A stretch of 64,000 bases of DNA from Bacillus sp. EB600 (GTDB lineage Bacteria > Bacillota > Bacilli > Bacillales > Cytobacillaceae), in contig NZ_JAEVLT010000012.1 of assembly GCF_024494385.1 (NCBI RefSeq), forward strand, positions 1-64,000. Direction: 5' to 3'. The translations under genes were made by a program, and so were the position numbers. The notes beneath the pieces were generated by a model, which saw only the letters and a list, made by a program, of their open reading frames with translations, was not told where the DNA came from and made no database searches. Below are positions 34,820-43,935 of the stretch, in pieces (the first letter of the stretch is position 1; each line of letters begins with the position of its first letter).

Positions 34820-35435
34820 ATTCCATTAAAAAATGAATAACTCTCTTATACGTTTGCTCATCACCAATAATTAGCAGAACATCTCCTTCTAATAGGAGGG
34901 CGTAGGGGCCTGGAGAGATAATCATCTCCCCTTTTCTTTTCATTCCAATCACGGTACCACCTGTATTTTGCCAAAAATTCAAATCTGAAATTGTCTGTCC
35001 AATATGCTTACAATCCGGCAGAACCTCGACTTCAATTGGTGCCAATGGATTGGTATGGCGAAGTTTGACAGCATAATCCAAGATTTTTTTTAATGTTTCA
35101 GAAAGCTGGTCATCTAACTTCTCTCTTTCGACAATCAAGGATTTCATTTGTTTTTCCAGATCCTTGACGCTCTCAAGGTTTGAAAACCGGTTTATGTATT
35201 TAAAAGCATTCTCTTTGGAAGAAATAATAATCCCACTGCCTTTTGTAGATTGGACAATTTCGACATCCTCTAAGATCTTGATTGCTCTCCTAACGGTTTC
35301 TGGAGAAGCTTTGTATTCACTAGCTAATGTGGACCTTCCATGAATCTTTTCACCTACTTTATAGTGGCCATCATTTATTCGATTGGCAAGGTCTATGGCA
35401 ATTCGTTCATATGTTGGTATTTGAGCCTTCTGCAT
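34818..35435 (-). CDS. GntR-type regulator with RCK_C domain (BusR-like)
   Basis: 205 residues: GntR winged helix (residues 1-70; KIHGRSTLASEYKASPETVRRA), a predicted coiled-coil (about 88-118; LEKQMKSLIVEREKLDDQLS) and an RCK_C/TrkA-C domain (about 120-205; EVLPDCKHIGQTISDLNF, GDVLLIIGDE). This order is that of BusR, the c-di-AMP-activated repressor of betaine uptake genes in Lactococcus and Streptococcus. It converges on the opuF operon. Control of opuF in response to c-di-AMP is inferred from architecture and location. Confidence 0.82.
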   Translation of the reverse strand: MQKAQIPTYERIAIDLANRINDGHYKVGEKIHGRSTLASEYKASPETVRRAIKILEDVEIVQSTKGSGIIISSKENAFKYINRFSNLESVKDLEKQMKSLIVEREKLDDQLSETLKKILDYAVKLRHTNPLAPIEVEVLPDCKHIGQTISDLNFWQNTGGTVIGMKRKGEMIISPGPYALLLEGDVLLIIGDEQTYKRVIHFLME

Positions 35436-35570
35436 GAGTAACCTCCACTCCCTTTTTTCAAAAAAGAGTTTGTCATCAATTAATGGATTTATCTATTTTA
35501 ATATATCATTTAATTGGTGTTTGCTTTTAGTTAATGGAAAATAGATAATGTTTTTTTTAATAGTCTTACT

Positions 35571-36251
35571 CTAATTAAGCCTAAAAATACCCTTTTTCAA
35601 ACCAATAAAGCAAAACCAAACGGCTTGAGCAAAGAAAAAAATACCCCAAATTTGCACAGGAATAAATGCACTTAACTTTGCAAGATTTAATGCATCACCC
35701 GCGGAATTTGGCTGTAAAAAACTTATCAGCATAATTTCATAAGCACTAGAAACAGATTCTACTAATAGAATAGAAGCAATTAATAATAAAATAGTATTAA
35801 TAAGTGACTGCCTTCCTTTAAATAACAAAACAAGAAAGGAAGCACCAAATGTGAGCAGCCAAAATAAACCATAAATGTTCCGAACCCAGAAAATTAAATT
35901 CATTCCAATGAATACTAACAGAATACCAATTAAAATTCGATAGTATTTCTTTCCGATCAACCAAAGGGAAAGAAAAGCAATAATGGATGAAAAAAGAAAA
36001 CCCGCGAGGCTTGTAAAAAAAGCCCCAATCCAGTTGGACTGTGTGCTATATGTAACACCCTCTGTATTACTAAATAATGAAATTTTTTCGACATGACCTC
36101 CTAAAAGAGCAATAAAAGCATGCCCTGATTCATGTACAACCGTATTGATGACTTTAACATAGTTGCCAAGAATCGGAACATGGGTCAGCAGGATCGCTAG
36201 TACAAGAAAACCGAAGAACTTTACACTTATTTTATCCAATATTCCTCTCAA
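35571..36251 (-). CDS. M50 family membrane metallopeptidase-like protein
   Basis: 226 residues from TTG 36251, nine bases after AAGGAG. Five to six hydrophobic segments; NTVVHESGHAFIALLGG holds the HExxH-type zinc motif (HESGH) within the membrane, typical of the M50B-like group in Bacillus. Substrate unknown. Only one metal motif is evident, so proteolytic activity is probable but not certain. Confidence 0.75.
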   Translation of the reverse strand: MRGILDKISVKFFGFLVLAILLTHVPILGNYVKVINTVVHESGHAFIALLGGHVEKISLFSNTEGVTYSTQSNWIGAFFTSLAGFLFSSIIAFLSLWLIGKKYYRILIGILLVFIGMNLIFWVRNIYGLFWLLTFGASFLVLLFKGRQSLINTILLLIASILLVESVSSAYEIMLISFLQPNSAGDALNLAKLSAFIPVQIWGIFFFAQAVWFCFIGLKKGIFRLN

Positions 36252-36352
36252 AATTATATTCTCCTTGTTTTTGAGGTTACGTTGAACCACTTTTATTTGA
36301 GTACATTTTATCATTTAAAATGAAAGAAAGGTCTACTTAAATGAATCAACAA

Positions 36353-36391
36353 AAAAATCCTCACTTCAACAGTGTTAAAGCGAGGATTTTT
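36353..36391 (-). terminator. terminator of the second nitroreductase gene
   Basis: AAAAATCCTC and GAGGATTTTT are the stem arms, with a weaker inner stem; T-run on the minus strand. Confidence 0.75.
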
Positions 36392-36392
36392 C

Positions 36393-36878
36393 TTAAGGCA
36401 GTTGCTTTATTTTGCTTTGGATTGGGTCCCGTGGCTTAGGTTCTGGGATTTCTTCGGGAATGCCAACAGCTATTGTACCAATAATATCGTAATGTTCTGG
36501 TACGTTCAGAATCTCACGGTTTTTTGCCGAGATACTGATTGATGACCAAAATGTTCCTACTCCTTCAGCCCATGCTGCTAAGTTAAAAGTTTGTATAAAG
36601 CATGCAGTTGCAAATGCGTTTTCATCAGTTTCAATTGCGGTTGCGCCGTGCTTTGACAAAACAGCCATCACATATGGAGCATTTCCGAAGTTTGTTTTAT
36701 GGTTTATCTTTGCTCTTGTTTCCGGACCAATCACATAAATTTCCCAGGGCTGTGTCATGCGATGATTAGGGGCCATCGTTGCTGCCTGTAACCATTTCTG
36801 TATCAAATCAGGATTTATCGGATCATCCTTAAACTTTTTAATATTTCTGCGTGTTGTAATTACCTCTACAATATCCAA
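36393..36878 (-). CDS. nitroreductase family protein
   Basis: 161 residues, shorter than the one at 1778-2308 and not closely similar. N-terminal TTRRNIKKFKDDPI with the FMN-phosphate Arg pair, MAPNHRMTQPWEI as the second flavin block, GVGTFWSSI and IGTIAVGIPEE at the end. FMN-dependent NAD(P)H oxidoreductase, substrate unknown. Monocistronic with its own terminator. Confidence 0.85.
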   Translation of the reverse strand: MDIVEVITTRRNIKKFKDDPINPDLIQKWLQAATMAPNHRMTQPWEIYVIGPETRAKINHKTNFGNAPYVMAVLSKHGATAIETDENAFATACFIQTFNLAAWAEGVGTFWSSISISAKNREILNVPEHYDIIGTIAVGIPEEIPEPKPRDPIQSKIKQLP

Positions 36879-36958
36879 ATAGACTCCTCCTCATTCAAGT
36901 GAAATAAAAACAGCCTCTCTCAAAGCTTATTTTAACTTATTATTAGCAAACTAATGAA

Positions 36959-37603
36959 TCATTTTGTTTTATCATCGTTTATACCTTCCTCACGAAGAAC
37001 GGCAATAAAATGGGCAAGTATCTTTGCGGTTAATCCCCAAATAACTCTATTTTTATAAAGATAGAAAAATTCATCCATTTGTTTCTTCTGCCAACTGTAA
37101 TTAACTCCACCAGCAATTAAATCAAATGGAAAGTCTTCCTCTGGTTCCGGCTTAAGATCAACATAATAAACTTTAGGCTCATTTTCAATAAAGTAATCTA
37201 ATGGAACGGTAAATACTTCTCCAACCTCATCAGGGTTTGGACAGATTTTTTCAATATTATCAATAAACCCAACATATGGATATAAAATCATCCCAAATGG
37301 AGACAACAGAACATCTAATGGGAAAACTCTAGTAATATCTTCTTTCTTTAGGCCTAATTCCTCCATCGTCTCACGAATCGCGGCAGTTTTCTCATCCTTG
37401 TCTTGTAAATCAATTCTCCCTCCAGGAAAACAAATTTCGCCTGGCTGCCTCCTTAGCTCAAGTGATCGCACTTCAAATAGTACATGAATACCATCTTCTT
37501 TATGAATAAGCGGCAGAAGAATAGCATATTTTGCAAAATTCTCCTCTCCTAAAATGGAAGGTGTTCGGTCTTTTAATTTGTCCCAAATGGTATTTAACTT
37601 CAT
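36959..37603 (-). CDS. NUDIX hydrolase, CoA pyrophosphatase-like
   Basis: 214 residues from ATG 37603 (MKLNTIWDKLKDRTP), six bases after TGGAGG; two other ATGs upstream lack proper spacing. The NUDIX box is GGRIDLQDKDEKTAAIRETM followed by EELGL, preceded by a LRRQPGEICFPGG motif that marks the CoA pyrophosphatase subgroup. Likely splits CoA or its oxidised derivatives to phosphopantetheine and ADP. Its start is close to the next upstream gene but separated by 45 bases. Confidence 0.86.
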   Translation of the reverse strand: MKLNTIWDKLKDRTPSILGEENFAKYAILLPLIHKEDGIHVLFEVRSLELRRQPGEICFPGGRIDLQDKDEKTAAIRETMEELGLKKEDITRVFPLDVLLSPFGMILYPYVGFIDNIEKICPNPDEVGEVFTVPLDYFIENEPKVYYVDLKPEPEEDFPFDLIAGGVNYSWQKKQMDEFFYLYKNRVIWGLTAKILAHFIAVLREEGINDDKTK

Positions 37604-37648
37604 ACTCATCCTCCATTTCACTTTCCTATTTTTCATTAAATCTTTTGA

Positions 37649-38374
37649 TCAATTTACAATACGTGCAAATTCTTCAAGTGTTGTTGAATAATAGATGTAT
37701 TGTCGAGGAAGAAGATAATTCTTGTTTTCATCGTTCATTTCTGGATGGATCAAAGTACTATCCGTCAGCCCAAACTGATAGTATTTTTTTACTACGTCCA
37801 ATACTTTCTCATTAAACTTCCCATATGGATAAGCTAGAGCAATAACAGCCTTCCCAGTCATTTGTTCGATTTTTTCCTTTGAAGCTTTAAATTCATATTC
37901 GTAATTTGTCGTTTTGGTCAAATCAGGATGTGTGGCTGTATGTGATTGGATGGAGAAAAAGCCTGAAGAGGCTAGTTTTTTTAACTCTACGGCCGATAAT
38001 CGGTTAGGCCTGCCTACAAAATCAGCGATTACAAAGATCGTTGCAGTAGGTTGAAAGTTTTGGTTTTGCAACTTTTGAAAAGTAGAATAAGCATTTAAAT
38101 TATTTTTATAACCATCATCAAAGGTGATAAAAATGGGTTTGTTTACTTTTTTTCGATCCTTCCAGTGTTCAAAAGTAAGTAACGTAAAGCCCTGATTTTT
38201 TAAATAGACCATCTGTTTTTCGAAATTCTCGGGTGTAACATATAAACCCTTTAAGCCATGGCCTGTAAACTCATTGATTGAGTGATAGACAAGAATTGGA
38301 ACTTTCTGTTGCGCAAACACATTGGTTGATACCACAAAACTAAGGAGGAGTAAAAATAAGAAAACCCTTTTCAC
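37649..38374 (-). CDS. polysaccharide deacetylase (NodB domain), secreted
   Basis: 241 residues from GTG 38374, with AAAGGATT eight bases upstream and a signal peptide right after (VKRVFLFLLLLSFVVSTNVF). NodB motifs: FITFDDGYKNN with the catalytic and metal Asp pair, IQSHTATHPDLT with two metal His residues, and AYPYGKFNE. It probably removes N-acetyl groups from a wall or extracellular polymer. The open frame runs further upstream but without a signal-peptide-compatible start. Confidence 0.87.
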   Translation of the reverse strand: MKRVFLFLLLLSFVVSTNVFAQQKVPILVYHSINEFTGHGLKGLYVTPENFEKQMVYLKNQGFTLLTFEHWKDRKKVNKPIFITFDDGYKNNLNAYSTFQKLQNQNFQPTATIFVIADFVGRPNRLSAVELKKLASSGFFSIQSHTATHPDLTKTTNYEYEFKASKEKIEQMTGKAVIALAYPYGKFNEKVLDVVKKYYQFGLTDSTLIHPEMNDENKNYLLPRQYIYYSTTLEEFARIVN

Positions 38375-38548
38375 AAAATCACAATCCTTTGATGTAATGG
38401 AAGATTTTCCTTTATTGTTCACTAAACAGTTTGTTCTAATCCTTACCCCGAGATCCTTATCCAATTTAAACGTTATTATCATTTTATTTATTTTCTAACA
38501 TATTCATTATTTAAATTGTAGCATATTTGAATTAATGGGTTAATAAAT

Positions 38549-38580
38549 AAGATCGGCTTTTTTTGAACCGATCTTTTGGT
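38549..38580 (-). terminator. terminator downstream of the methyltransferase gene
   Basis: AAGATCGG and CCGATCTT form an eight-pair stem, with T-rich sequence after it on the minus strand. Confidence 0.65.
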
Positions 38581-38607
38581 CTATTCGTTTTATTAATCGA
38601 GTATGAT

Positions 38608-39201
38608 CTAATCTAGTTTCCTTACCTCTACAATAATGAACAGGTCCTTAAAATATGTCTCCATCTGCAAAACTTCCAACCCATTTTGTTTCAAAAGTTG
38701 TACGGTATTTCGATTTAAACAGCATCCATCACATATTTTCTTCCAAACAGGTGTAAACCAATCCTGCAAGCGGGCTAACATAGGATTTCCCATACGGACA
38801 TGTTCAAACAACAGAATTCTTCCTTCAGGTTTGCAGACTCTTTTCATTTCCTTTATAGCCTTTTCGGCATTCGGAATTGTGCAAAACACCAATGTTCCAA
38901 CCACAGTATCAAAAGAATGATCCCGAAATGGAAGATTTTCTGCACTTGCATGAATAATCTCAATCGGAACAATTGATTTTTCCTTTTTTTGTAATGACTG
39001 ATTGATCATATATTTACTTGGCTCGATTGCCGTTACGCTTTCAGCCGATTGGTATAATGGAAAGTTTACCCCCGTTCCTGAACCTAATTCAAGTACCTTT
39101 CCGTCAGCCTTTTTTAGTAAATTAATTCGTATATTTTTAAACCTTTTCTTTTCAAGTGGTCCCATAAATGTATCGTACAATTTAGAAAATAACTTACTCA
39201 C
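38608..39201 (-). CDS. class I SAM-dependent methyltransferase
   Basis: 197 residues. Motif I VLELGSGTGVNFPLY (about 36-50), acidic loop AIEPSKYM, HASAENLPFRDHSFDTVVG, and the VFCTIPNAEKAIKEMKRV region. The GCCLNRNTVQLL segment near the end recalls the METTL7/PmtA-like lipid or thiol methyltransferases. Substrate not determined. Different from the methyltransferase at 15351-16121. Confidence 0.85.
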   Translation of the reverse strand: MSKLFSKLYDTFMGPLEKKRFKNIRINLLKKADGKVLELGSGTGVNFPLYQSAESVTAIEPSKYMINQSLQKKEKSIVPIEIIHASAENLPFRDHSFDTVVGTLVFCTIPNAEKAIKEMKRVCKPEGRILLFEHVRMGNPMLARLQDWFTPVWKKICDGCCLNRNTVQLLKQNGLEVLQMETYFKDLFIIVEVRKLD

Positions 39202-39472
39202 TTTTTTTCAACTCCAGAAATCTTTCCTATTAAAAAAAGCCATGCCATTTGTGTCTCTGTTCTTAATAACATTTCGTGATGAATAAAAAGTACTAGCAAC
39301 AGGAGTTTGATGGGGCTGATTGATGAATGAAATAATCATTTATTATAGAACAAAAAAGACCAAGTACGGCACAAACGTTTTAATCGTCATGCTTTCACTT
39401 GATCTTATGAGCATTCGAAAGTACTTTTCAAGTCCCATCTAACATCGATGTTCTATTTAATAGTAAAATCCA

Positions 39473-40069
39473 TTAAACCCAATATTCTAAATCCTTTTGA
39501 AGGCTTGCTGCACAGCTAGCAGACAAGGTTACCTTTTCAGATAAATTAGGATGATCCAGACTTAAAGTTAATGTGAGTTTATCTGTAGACCCATTCAAAA
39601 GTAGGCTTTTTGAAGTCTCCGTTAGAGGGAATTTCAAATAATGAACACTTGTCGTGAATTCACGATCGTCATGTACCTCTTCAAATACTGCTTGATTTGG
39701 TTCATTACCAACAAATAATGTTAAATGGTGTTCAATGCCCTTTAGTTTCTTTAAAAGATCAGCTAACTGCTCCTGATTATCCAATTCGATAAACAGCGTG
39801 GCCGATAATTCATTTTCATCTGGAAGCATGCCTGCGTATATACTAATGTATTCATCTAATTCATTTGGATCAGTTAAATCTTCACTATTAACCAATTCTT
39901 GAATTTGAAATAGCACTGTGTTGCGGTTTTCGAACAAAATAGAAATATTTTGGGCCACTTTAACACGTCGATTATTTTTATAGGCAATCATTTTTTTGAT
40001 ATATTCATCTCGGCCTTGACGGTATGTACGCAATGGAATTAAATCTTGTCTAGTAATAATATCGTTCAT
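39473..40069 (-). CDS. DUF3501 family protein
   Basis: 198 residues from ATG 40069, with AAAGGAGA ten bases upstream. MNDIITRQDLIPLRTYRQGR and NISILFENRNTVLFQIQEL match the DUF3501 family, which often neighbours rubrerythrin genes; the function is unknown. It lies 69 bases downstream of the rubrerythrin gene, likely co-transcribed, with a hairpin in the gap. The shared operon suggests a role in peroxide or iron handling. Confidence 0.8.
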   Translation of the reverse strand: MNDIITRQDLIPLRTYRQGRDEYIKKMIAYKNNRRVKVAQNISILFENRNTVLFQIQELVNSEDLTDPNELDEYISIYAGMLPDENELSATLFIELDNQEQLADLLKKLKGIEHHLTLFVGNEPNQAVFEEVHDDREFTTSVHYLKFPLTETSKSLLLNGSTDKLTLTLSLDHPNLSEKVTLSASCAASLQKDLEYWV

Positions 40070-40102
40070 ATGACTTTCTCCTTTATTTGGATTAGTAAAC
40101 GA

Positions 40103-40130
40103 ACCGTCCCTAAACACATTTAGGGACGGT
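40103..40130 (-). terminator. hairpin between rubrerythrin and DUF3501 genes
   Basis: ACCGTCCCTAAA and TTTAGGGACGGT are perfect 12-base arms around CACA. The following minus-strand sequence (TCGTTTACT) is a poor T-run, so partial termination is likely, giving more rubrerythrin than DUF3501 message. Confidence 0.6.
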
Positions 40131-40138
40131 CTGAAGGA

Positions 40139-40567
40139 TTAGTCTTCTAATGAATCAAGTAATTTTTGGAAACGTTGAGCATGAACGCGCTCTGCCTTTG
40201 CCATTACTTCCATCCACTCGCCGACTTCTGGGAATCCTTCTTCGCGAGCAGTTGCAGCAAAACCAGGATACATTTCAGTGTACTCATATGTTTCCCCAGC
40301 AATTGCAGATGCAAGCATTTCTTTTACATTACTTACTGGAAGACCTGTTGCAGGATCGCCTTCGCCATTATTTCTTAATGTGTCAAAATGACCAAATGCA
40401 TGTTTTGTTTCACCATTTGCAATGTTCCGGAATAGACTTGCTACCTCTTCTGCACCTTCTGTATCTGCTTTTTCAGCAAAGAAAAGGTAACGGCGGTTAG
40501 CTTGAGATTCTCCAGCAAATGCGGCCTTTAAATTTTCTGCAGTTTTAGTTCCTGTTAAATTAGCCAT
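40139..40567 (-). CDS. rubrerythrin (diiron protein without rubredoxin tail)
   Basis: 142 residues. The four-helix diiron fold is shown by FAGESQANRRY, ANGETKHAFGHF, AGETYEYTEMYP and KAERVHAQRF, which supply the Glu and His ligands. The usual C-terminal rubredoxin-like Cys4 domain is absent, so the electron donor must be another protein. Members of the family reduce hydrogen peroxide. First gene of a two-gene unit with DUF3501. Confidence 0.92.
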   Translation of the reverse strand: MANLTGTKTAENLKAAFAGESQANRRYLFFAEKADTEGAEEVASLFRNIANGETKHAFGHFDTLRNNGEGDPATGLPVSNVKEMLASAIAGETYEYTEMYPGFAATAREEGFPEVGEWMEVMAKAERVHAQRFQKLLDSLED

Positions 40568-40940
40568 GAATAAAATGCCTCCAATTCAAATAAATTTAGT
40601 GATTAATGTTTATAAAACCACCTAGTTTTTTGTTTGTTACTACGTATGGAAAGGGTATTTTCACAAGAAAGGAATCTATAATGGTTTATAGATTCAGAAG
40701 ATATTATGTATGTTTCCCGTAATTAAAACTCTCATTCCTTTTTGTAAGTAACTACTATCATTTTATCTCGTCATTATTATTAGGTCAAAGAACATGCTCA
40801 GCTTCACTTGTCCTAAAACTACCAAAATTCACAAAATTGTCATTTATACCTATAATCTGTTTATTCTCTCGATTAGCAAAATCGAGAGATTCCAGCTTTA
40901 AAGACAAATCCCCCGCCCTCTTTTCGCCTGATTGAATTTA
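40568..40940. other. intergenic region upstream of rubrerythrin
   Basis: No gene found. It holds the palindrome listed at 40673-40694 and a second short inverted repeat (TCTCGATT...AATCGAGA) near 40865-40890, followed by a T-poor stretch before the carboxypeptidase stop codon. The promoter of the rubrerythrin operon should be here. Confidence 0.4.
40673..40694 (-). promoter_or_regulatory. palindrome upstream of the rubrerythrin operon
   Basis: AATCTATAA and TTATAGATT flank TGGT, about 106 bases before the rubrerythrin start. AT-rich symmetry of this kind resembles Fur/PerR-type operators in size, but it does not match the PerR consensus well, so the regulator is unknown. It could also form an RNA hairpin. 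Confidence 0.4.
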
Positions 40941-41810
40941 TTATTGATTTACTGGAAGCGTATGATAGTATTCTTCAAGCGTAATTTCTCGATCCATGAC
41001 TTCCTTTGCTATAGCGCTACCAACATAGCGGAGGTGCCATGGCTCGTATTTATAACCAGTGATTGCTTCTTTTCCTTTTGGATAGCGAATAATAAACCCA
41101 AAGTCTGCAGCGTGTTTTTGTAGCCATTTCGCCTCTGTTGTAAAACCGAAACAGTCCTCAGCAGGACACTGTCCGTTCCCCCCAGTTACATCAATGGCTA
41201 ATCCTGTTTCATGTTCACTTGTGCCTGCAAGTGCGCTATATGTTCTAGCTTTTTCATATCCATCCCTTTTTGCGTAAAAATTAAACAGTGCTACCTGTGC
41301 CGAATGTGAACGGTACGCAGACACGCCTAATAAATGAATACCTTGCACGCTTGCACCTGTAAATAACTTTTCAATGGCAACTGCTGCTTCTCTTCTCATT
41401 TTTCGTCTTTCCAATCTCTCTGAAATAATAAATGGTATGTTTGTATAAATTAGATCCTCTGGTGTATAGGAGTCCGGAAGCATATTTTTTTTATTAACTA
41501 GAACAGGTATGCTATCCGGTTTAGCCACAACCTGGATACCTTCCATGTTGAGAGATGTGCCCGTTTGACTATTTAAAGGTTCTGTCTTTTTTTCCTCAGT
41601 TGTAGTTTTGTTGCTATTTCCAATTTGTTCGACAGGCTTCCCCTTTGATTCAGTTCCCTTATTTAAAGGAGATGACTTTTCTAATAAGGTAATCTTCTTT
41701 TGTTTGTGATTAATCAAATTACTCTCTGTCCGCTGATTTTCATGACTACAAGCTGTTAATGGGATCCCTAGCAAAAGACAACATAAAGCAATTGATAATG
41801 TTTTTGACAT
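40941..41810 (-). CDS. VanY/M15B-type D,D- or L,D-carboxypeptidase lipoprotein
   Basis: 289 residues. Lipoprotein signal ending LTAC (Cys about residue 21), a Lys/Ser/Thr-rich linker to about 85, then the M15B domain: SAYRSHSAQVALFNF, GTSEHETGLAIDVTG (His and Asp zinc ligands) and YEPWHLRYVG (catalytic Glu and third His). It trims stem peptides of peptidoglycan outside the membrane. Similar to YodJ/LdcB-type proteins of Bacillus. Monocistronic. Confidence 0.88.
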   Translation of the reverse strand: MSKTLSIALCCLLLGIPLTACSHENQRTESNLINHKQKKITLLEKSSPLNKGTESKGKPVEQIGNSNKTTTEEKKTEPLNSQTGTSLNMEGIQVVAKPDSIPVLVNKKNMLPDSYTPEDLIYTNIPFIISERLERRKMRREAAVAIEKLFTGASVQGIHLLGVSAYRSHSAQVALFNFYAKRDGYEKARTYSALAGTSEHETGLAIDVTGGNGQCPAEDCFGFTTEAKWLQKHAADFGFIIRYPKGKEAITGYKYEPWHLRYVGSAIAKEVMDREITLEEYYHTLPVNQ

Positions 41811-41990
41811 CTTTGACCTTCCTTAAATGAGATGTTCTTAGTATTGACTTAATCCTTCCATTTCTGCCATTTTAATCACTATTTAATGAAAAACAACCTC
41901 GAATATTATACATATCATAACTATGTAAACATCCCACCTTTTACGATAATATTATTATGTAAACTATATAATCAACTATTTTGTAAATAA

Positions 41991-42027
41991 AGGGACCTTC
42001 CTTTCCAACCTGGAAAAGAAGGTCCCT
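41991..42027 (-). terminator. terminator of des-desKR
   Basis: AGGGACCTTC and GAAGGTCCCT are perfect ten-base arms; the minus-strand side continues TTTATTT. It is about 50 bases past the desR stop. Confidence 0.75.
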
Positions 42028-42073
42028 AACGTACAATTTTTTATCTTCATCCTAGTTCCCTTGAAAAATAACT

Positions 42074-42673
42074 TTACTTAAACCAGCCTTTTTCTTTGGA
42101 ATGTGTTATGGCTTCTATTCGATTGGACACCCCGAGCTTATCCATAATGGTTGAAATATAATTTCGAACCGTGCCGATGGTAATACATAGCTGACTAGCA
42201 ATTTCTTTCGTGTTTTTCCCTACAGCTACTAACCCCAAGACATCCATCTCCCGTTCCGTTAATGGATTCTCCTCACTGTAAACATCGTCCATTAGTTCCG
42301 GTGCAAAAACTCTTCTCCCCACGATGACACTGCGGATCGAGTTAGCGAGGTCTTCACTAGGACTATCCTTTAATAAATAACCACTGACCCCAGCCTTTAA
42401 TGCCCGCTGAAAATAACCTGACCGGGCAAAGGTTGTTAGAATAATAACCTTGCAGTCTTTTCCCTTTAATTCTTCTGCCGCCTCCAGTCCACTCTTTCCT
42501 GGCATTTCTATATCCATGATGCAAACATCCGGCTGAAATTTATGGACTAAAGTGAGGACTTCATCACCATTACACGCCTGACCAACTACTTCCATATCGT
42601 CCTCTAAATTAAGCAGGGAACCTAGTGCCCCGAGGAGCATTCGTTGGTCCTCTGCAATAACAATCTTTATCAT
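42074..42673 (-). CDS. desR: DesR response regulator
   Basis: 199 residues, the B. subtilis DesR length. Receiver domain with Asp in VCIMDIEMPGKSG (about residue 54), then a LuxR/NarL helix-turn-helix (LTEREMDVLGLVAVGKNTKE). DesR phosphorylated by DesK activates des when membrane lipids become too ordered in the cold. The start overlaps the desK stop by four bases (ATGA). Downstream of des and desK, as in B. subtilis. Confidence 0.92.
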   Translation of the reverse strand: MIKIVIAEDQRMLLGALGSLLNLEDDMEVVGQACNGDEVLTLVHKFQPDVCIMDIEMPGKSGLEAAEELKGKDCKVIILTTFARSGYFQRALKAGVSGYLLKDSPSEDLANSIRSVIVGRRVFAPELMDDVYSEENPLTEREMDVLGLVAVGKNTKEIASQLCITIGTVRNYISTIMDKLGVSNRIEAITHSKEKGWFK

Positions 42674-43809
42674 TTTGACTCCTCCTCTATACCTAACTTC
42701 ACCGAATTTGGTATCTTAATGACTAGCATCGTTCCTTCTTTCGTCTCTATTTCCAAGCTTCCGTTGACAAATTCCAATCTTTCCCTCATCCCGATTAAAC
42801 CACTTCCTTTGTTAAAATCTGCTGATTTCATACCCGTTGTTCCATTATCTCGAACCTTTATAATAGCTTCACGAGGAGTTTGTTCAAAGCTGACATAACA
42901 TGTAGTAGCCCCACTATGTTTAACGACGTTGGTAACAGCCTCTTTCAAGCACATGCTGAGAATGTTCTCTGATAAGAGTGAAACATGTGTAAGAGAAACT
43001 TCCTGTTCACAAACAAAATTAATTTGAGCAGCAGTAAGCAGTTGTTTAATGCGGACGAGCTCATCCTTTAACCGAATACCGCGCATATTTGCTACCATTT
43101 TCCTCACTTCATTTAATGCGGTTCGCGCTGTTTGTTGAACATCTTTCAATTCAGACTTAGCCTGCTCGGGGTCTTTATAAATTAATTTCCTGGCCAGGTC
43201 GCTTTTTAAACCAATCAATGATAACTTTTGCCCAAGCGTATCATGAAGATCCCGTGCGATTCTTTGGCGTTCCTCTTGTTTAACAAGCTCAGCAATTCGC
43301 TTGTTAGCATCTTCTAGCTTTTCTTCGAGCTGTCCACGTTCTTTGCGGTAACGGATGCTGAATGGTAGAAGGATGACACTGATAAAAATGACTAGGACAA
43401 ATGGCAATTGTTTCGTGAATAACGCCTCTTGAAGGATAATCTTATAATTGATCACAGCGGCTGTACTGACTAAATGAACAAAATATAAAATAACAAATGT
43501 TGCCTTAGCCTTTATATTACCGATCAAATAGGCTAGAAAAAAGGCAAAATAAACATAGCTGAACATGGTTGTCGAAACGGCTGAAATAGCAATAAGGAAA
43601 CCGGTCCATAAATAAACCGTCCACCCCTTGGAAGTAAAAGCAAACCGGTAAAAAACAAAAAATAAGAGTGTTAAAATAATCCCAATGATGATACTTACGG
43701 TGGATGGAGATTGGGAAATAAAATAAAATGGCAAAATTGCTAGAACCGTCCAAATATATGGAGAAACTCCCGTGCCTTTTAATAACTTCCAATAATTTTT
43801 AAACATCAT
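42670..43809 (-). CDS. desK: DesK membrane-fluidity sensor kinase
   Basis: 379 residues. Four to five membrane segments in the first ~150 residues sense bilayer thickness; then a charged linker and the HisKA_3 phospho-His in RIARDLHDTLGQKLSLIGL (about residue 192), and an ATPase domain with CLKEAVTNVVKHSG (N box) and GSGLIGMRERL (G box). It acts as kinase in the cold and phosphatase when warm. Sits between des and desR. Confidence 0.92.
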   Translation of the reverse strand: MMFKNYWKLLKGTGVSPYIWTVLAILPFYFISQSPSTVSIIIGIILTLLFFVFYRFAFTSKGWTVYLWTGFLIAISAVSTTMFSYVYFAFFLAYLIGNIKAKATFVILYFVHLVSTAAVINYKIILQEALFTKQLPFVLVIFISVILLPFSIRYRKERGQLEEKLEDANKRIAELVKQEERQRIARDLHDTLGQKLSLIGLKSDLARKLIYKDPEQAKSELKDVQQTARTALNEVRKMVANMRGIRLKDELVRIKQLLTAAQINFVCEQEVSLTHVSLLSENILSMCLKEAVTNVVKHSGATTCYVSFEQTPREAIIKVRDNGTTGMKSADFNKGSGLIGMRERLEFVNGSLEIETKEGTMLVIKIPNSVKLGIEEESK

Positions 43810-43880
43810 ATATTCCTCATTTGCTCTTCTTTAACTAAATAACCTATTACTATTACTATTTTATCACATCGAAGGCAAAT

Positions 43881-43917
43881 GAATGACTCCCCTTGCCAAT
43901 CCGAAGAGGAGTCATTC
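43881..43917 (-). terminator. hairpin between des and desK
   Basis: GAATGACTCC and GGAGTCATTC are perfect ten-base arms with a 17-base loop. On the minus strand it follows desaturase transcription but has no T-run. It lies downstream of des? No: des ends at 43936 and desK starts at 43809, so it sits in the des-desK gap and may reduce read-through into desKR. Confidence 0.5.
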
Positions 43918-43935
43918 ATTTAATATAGTTGTGAA

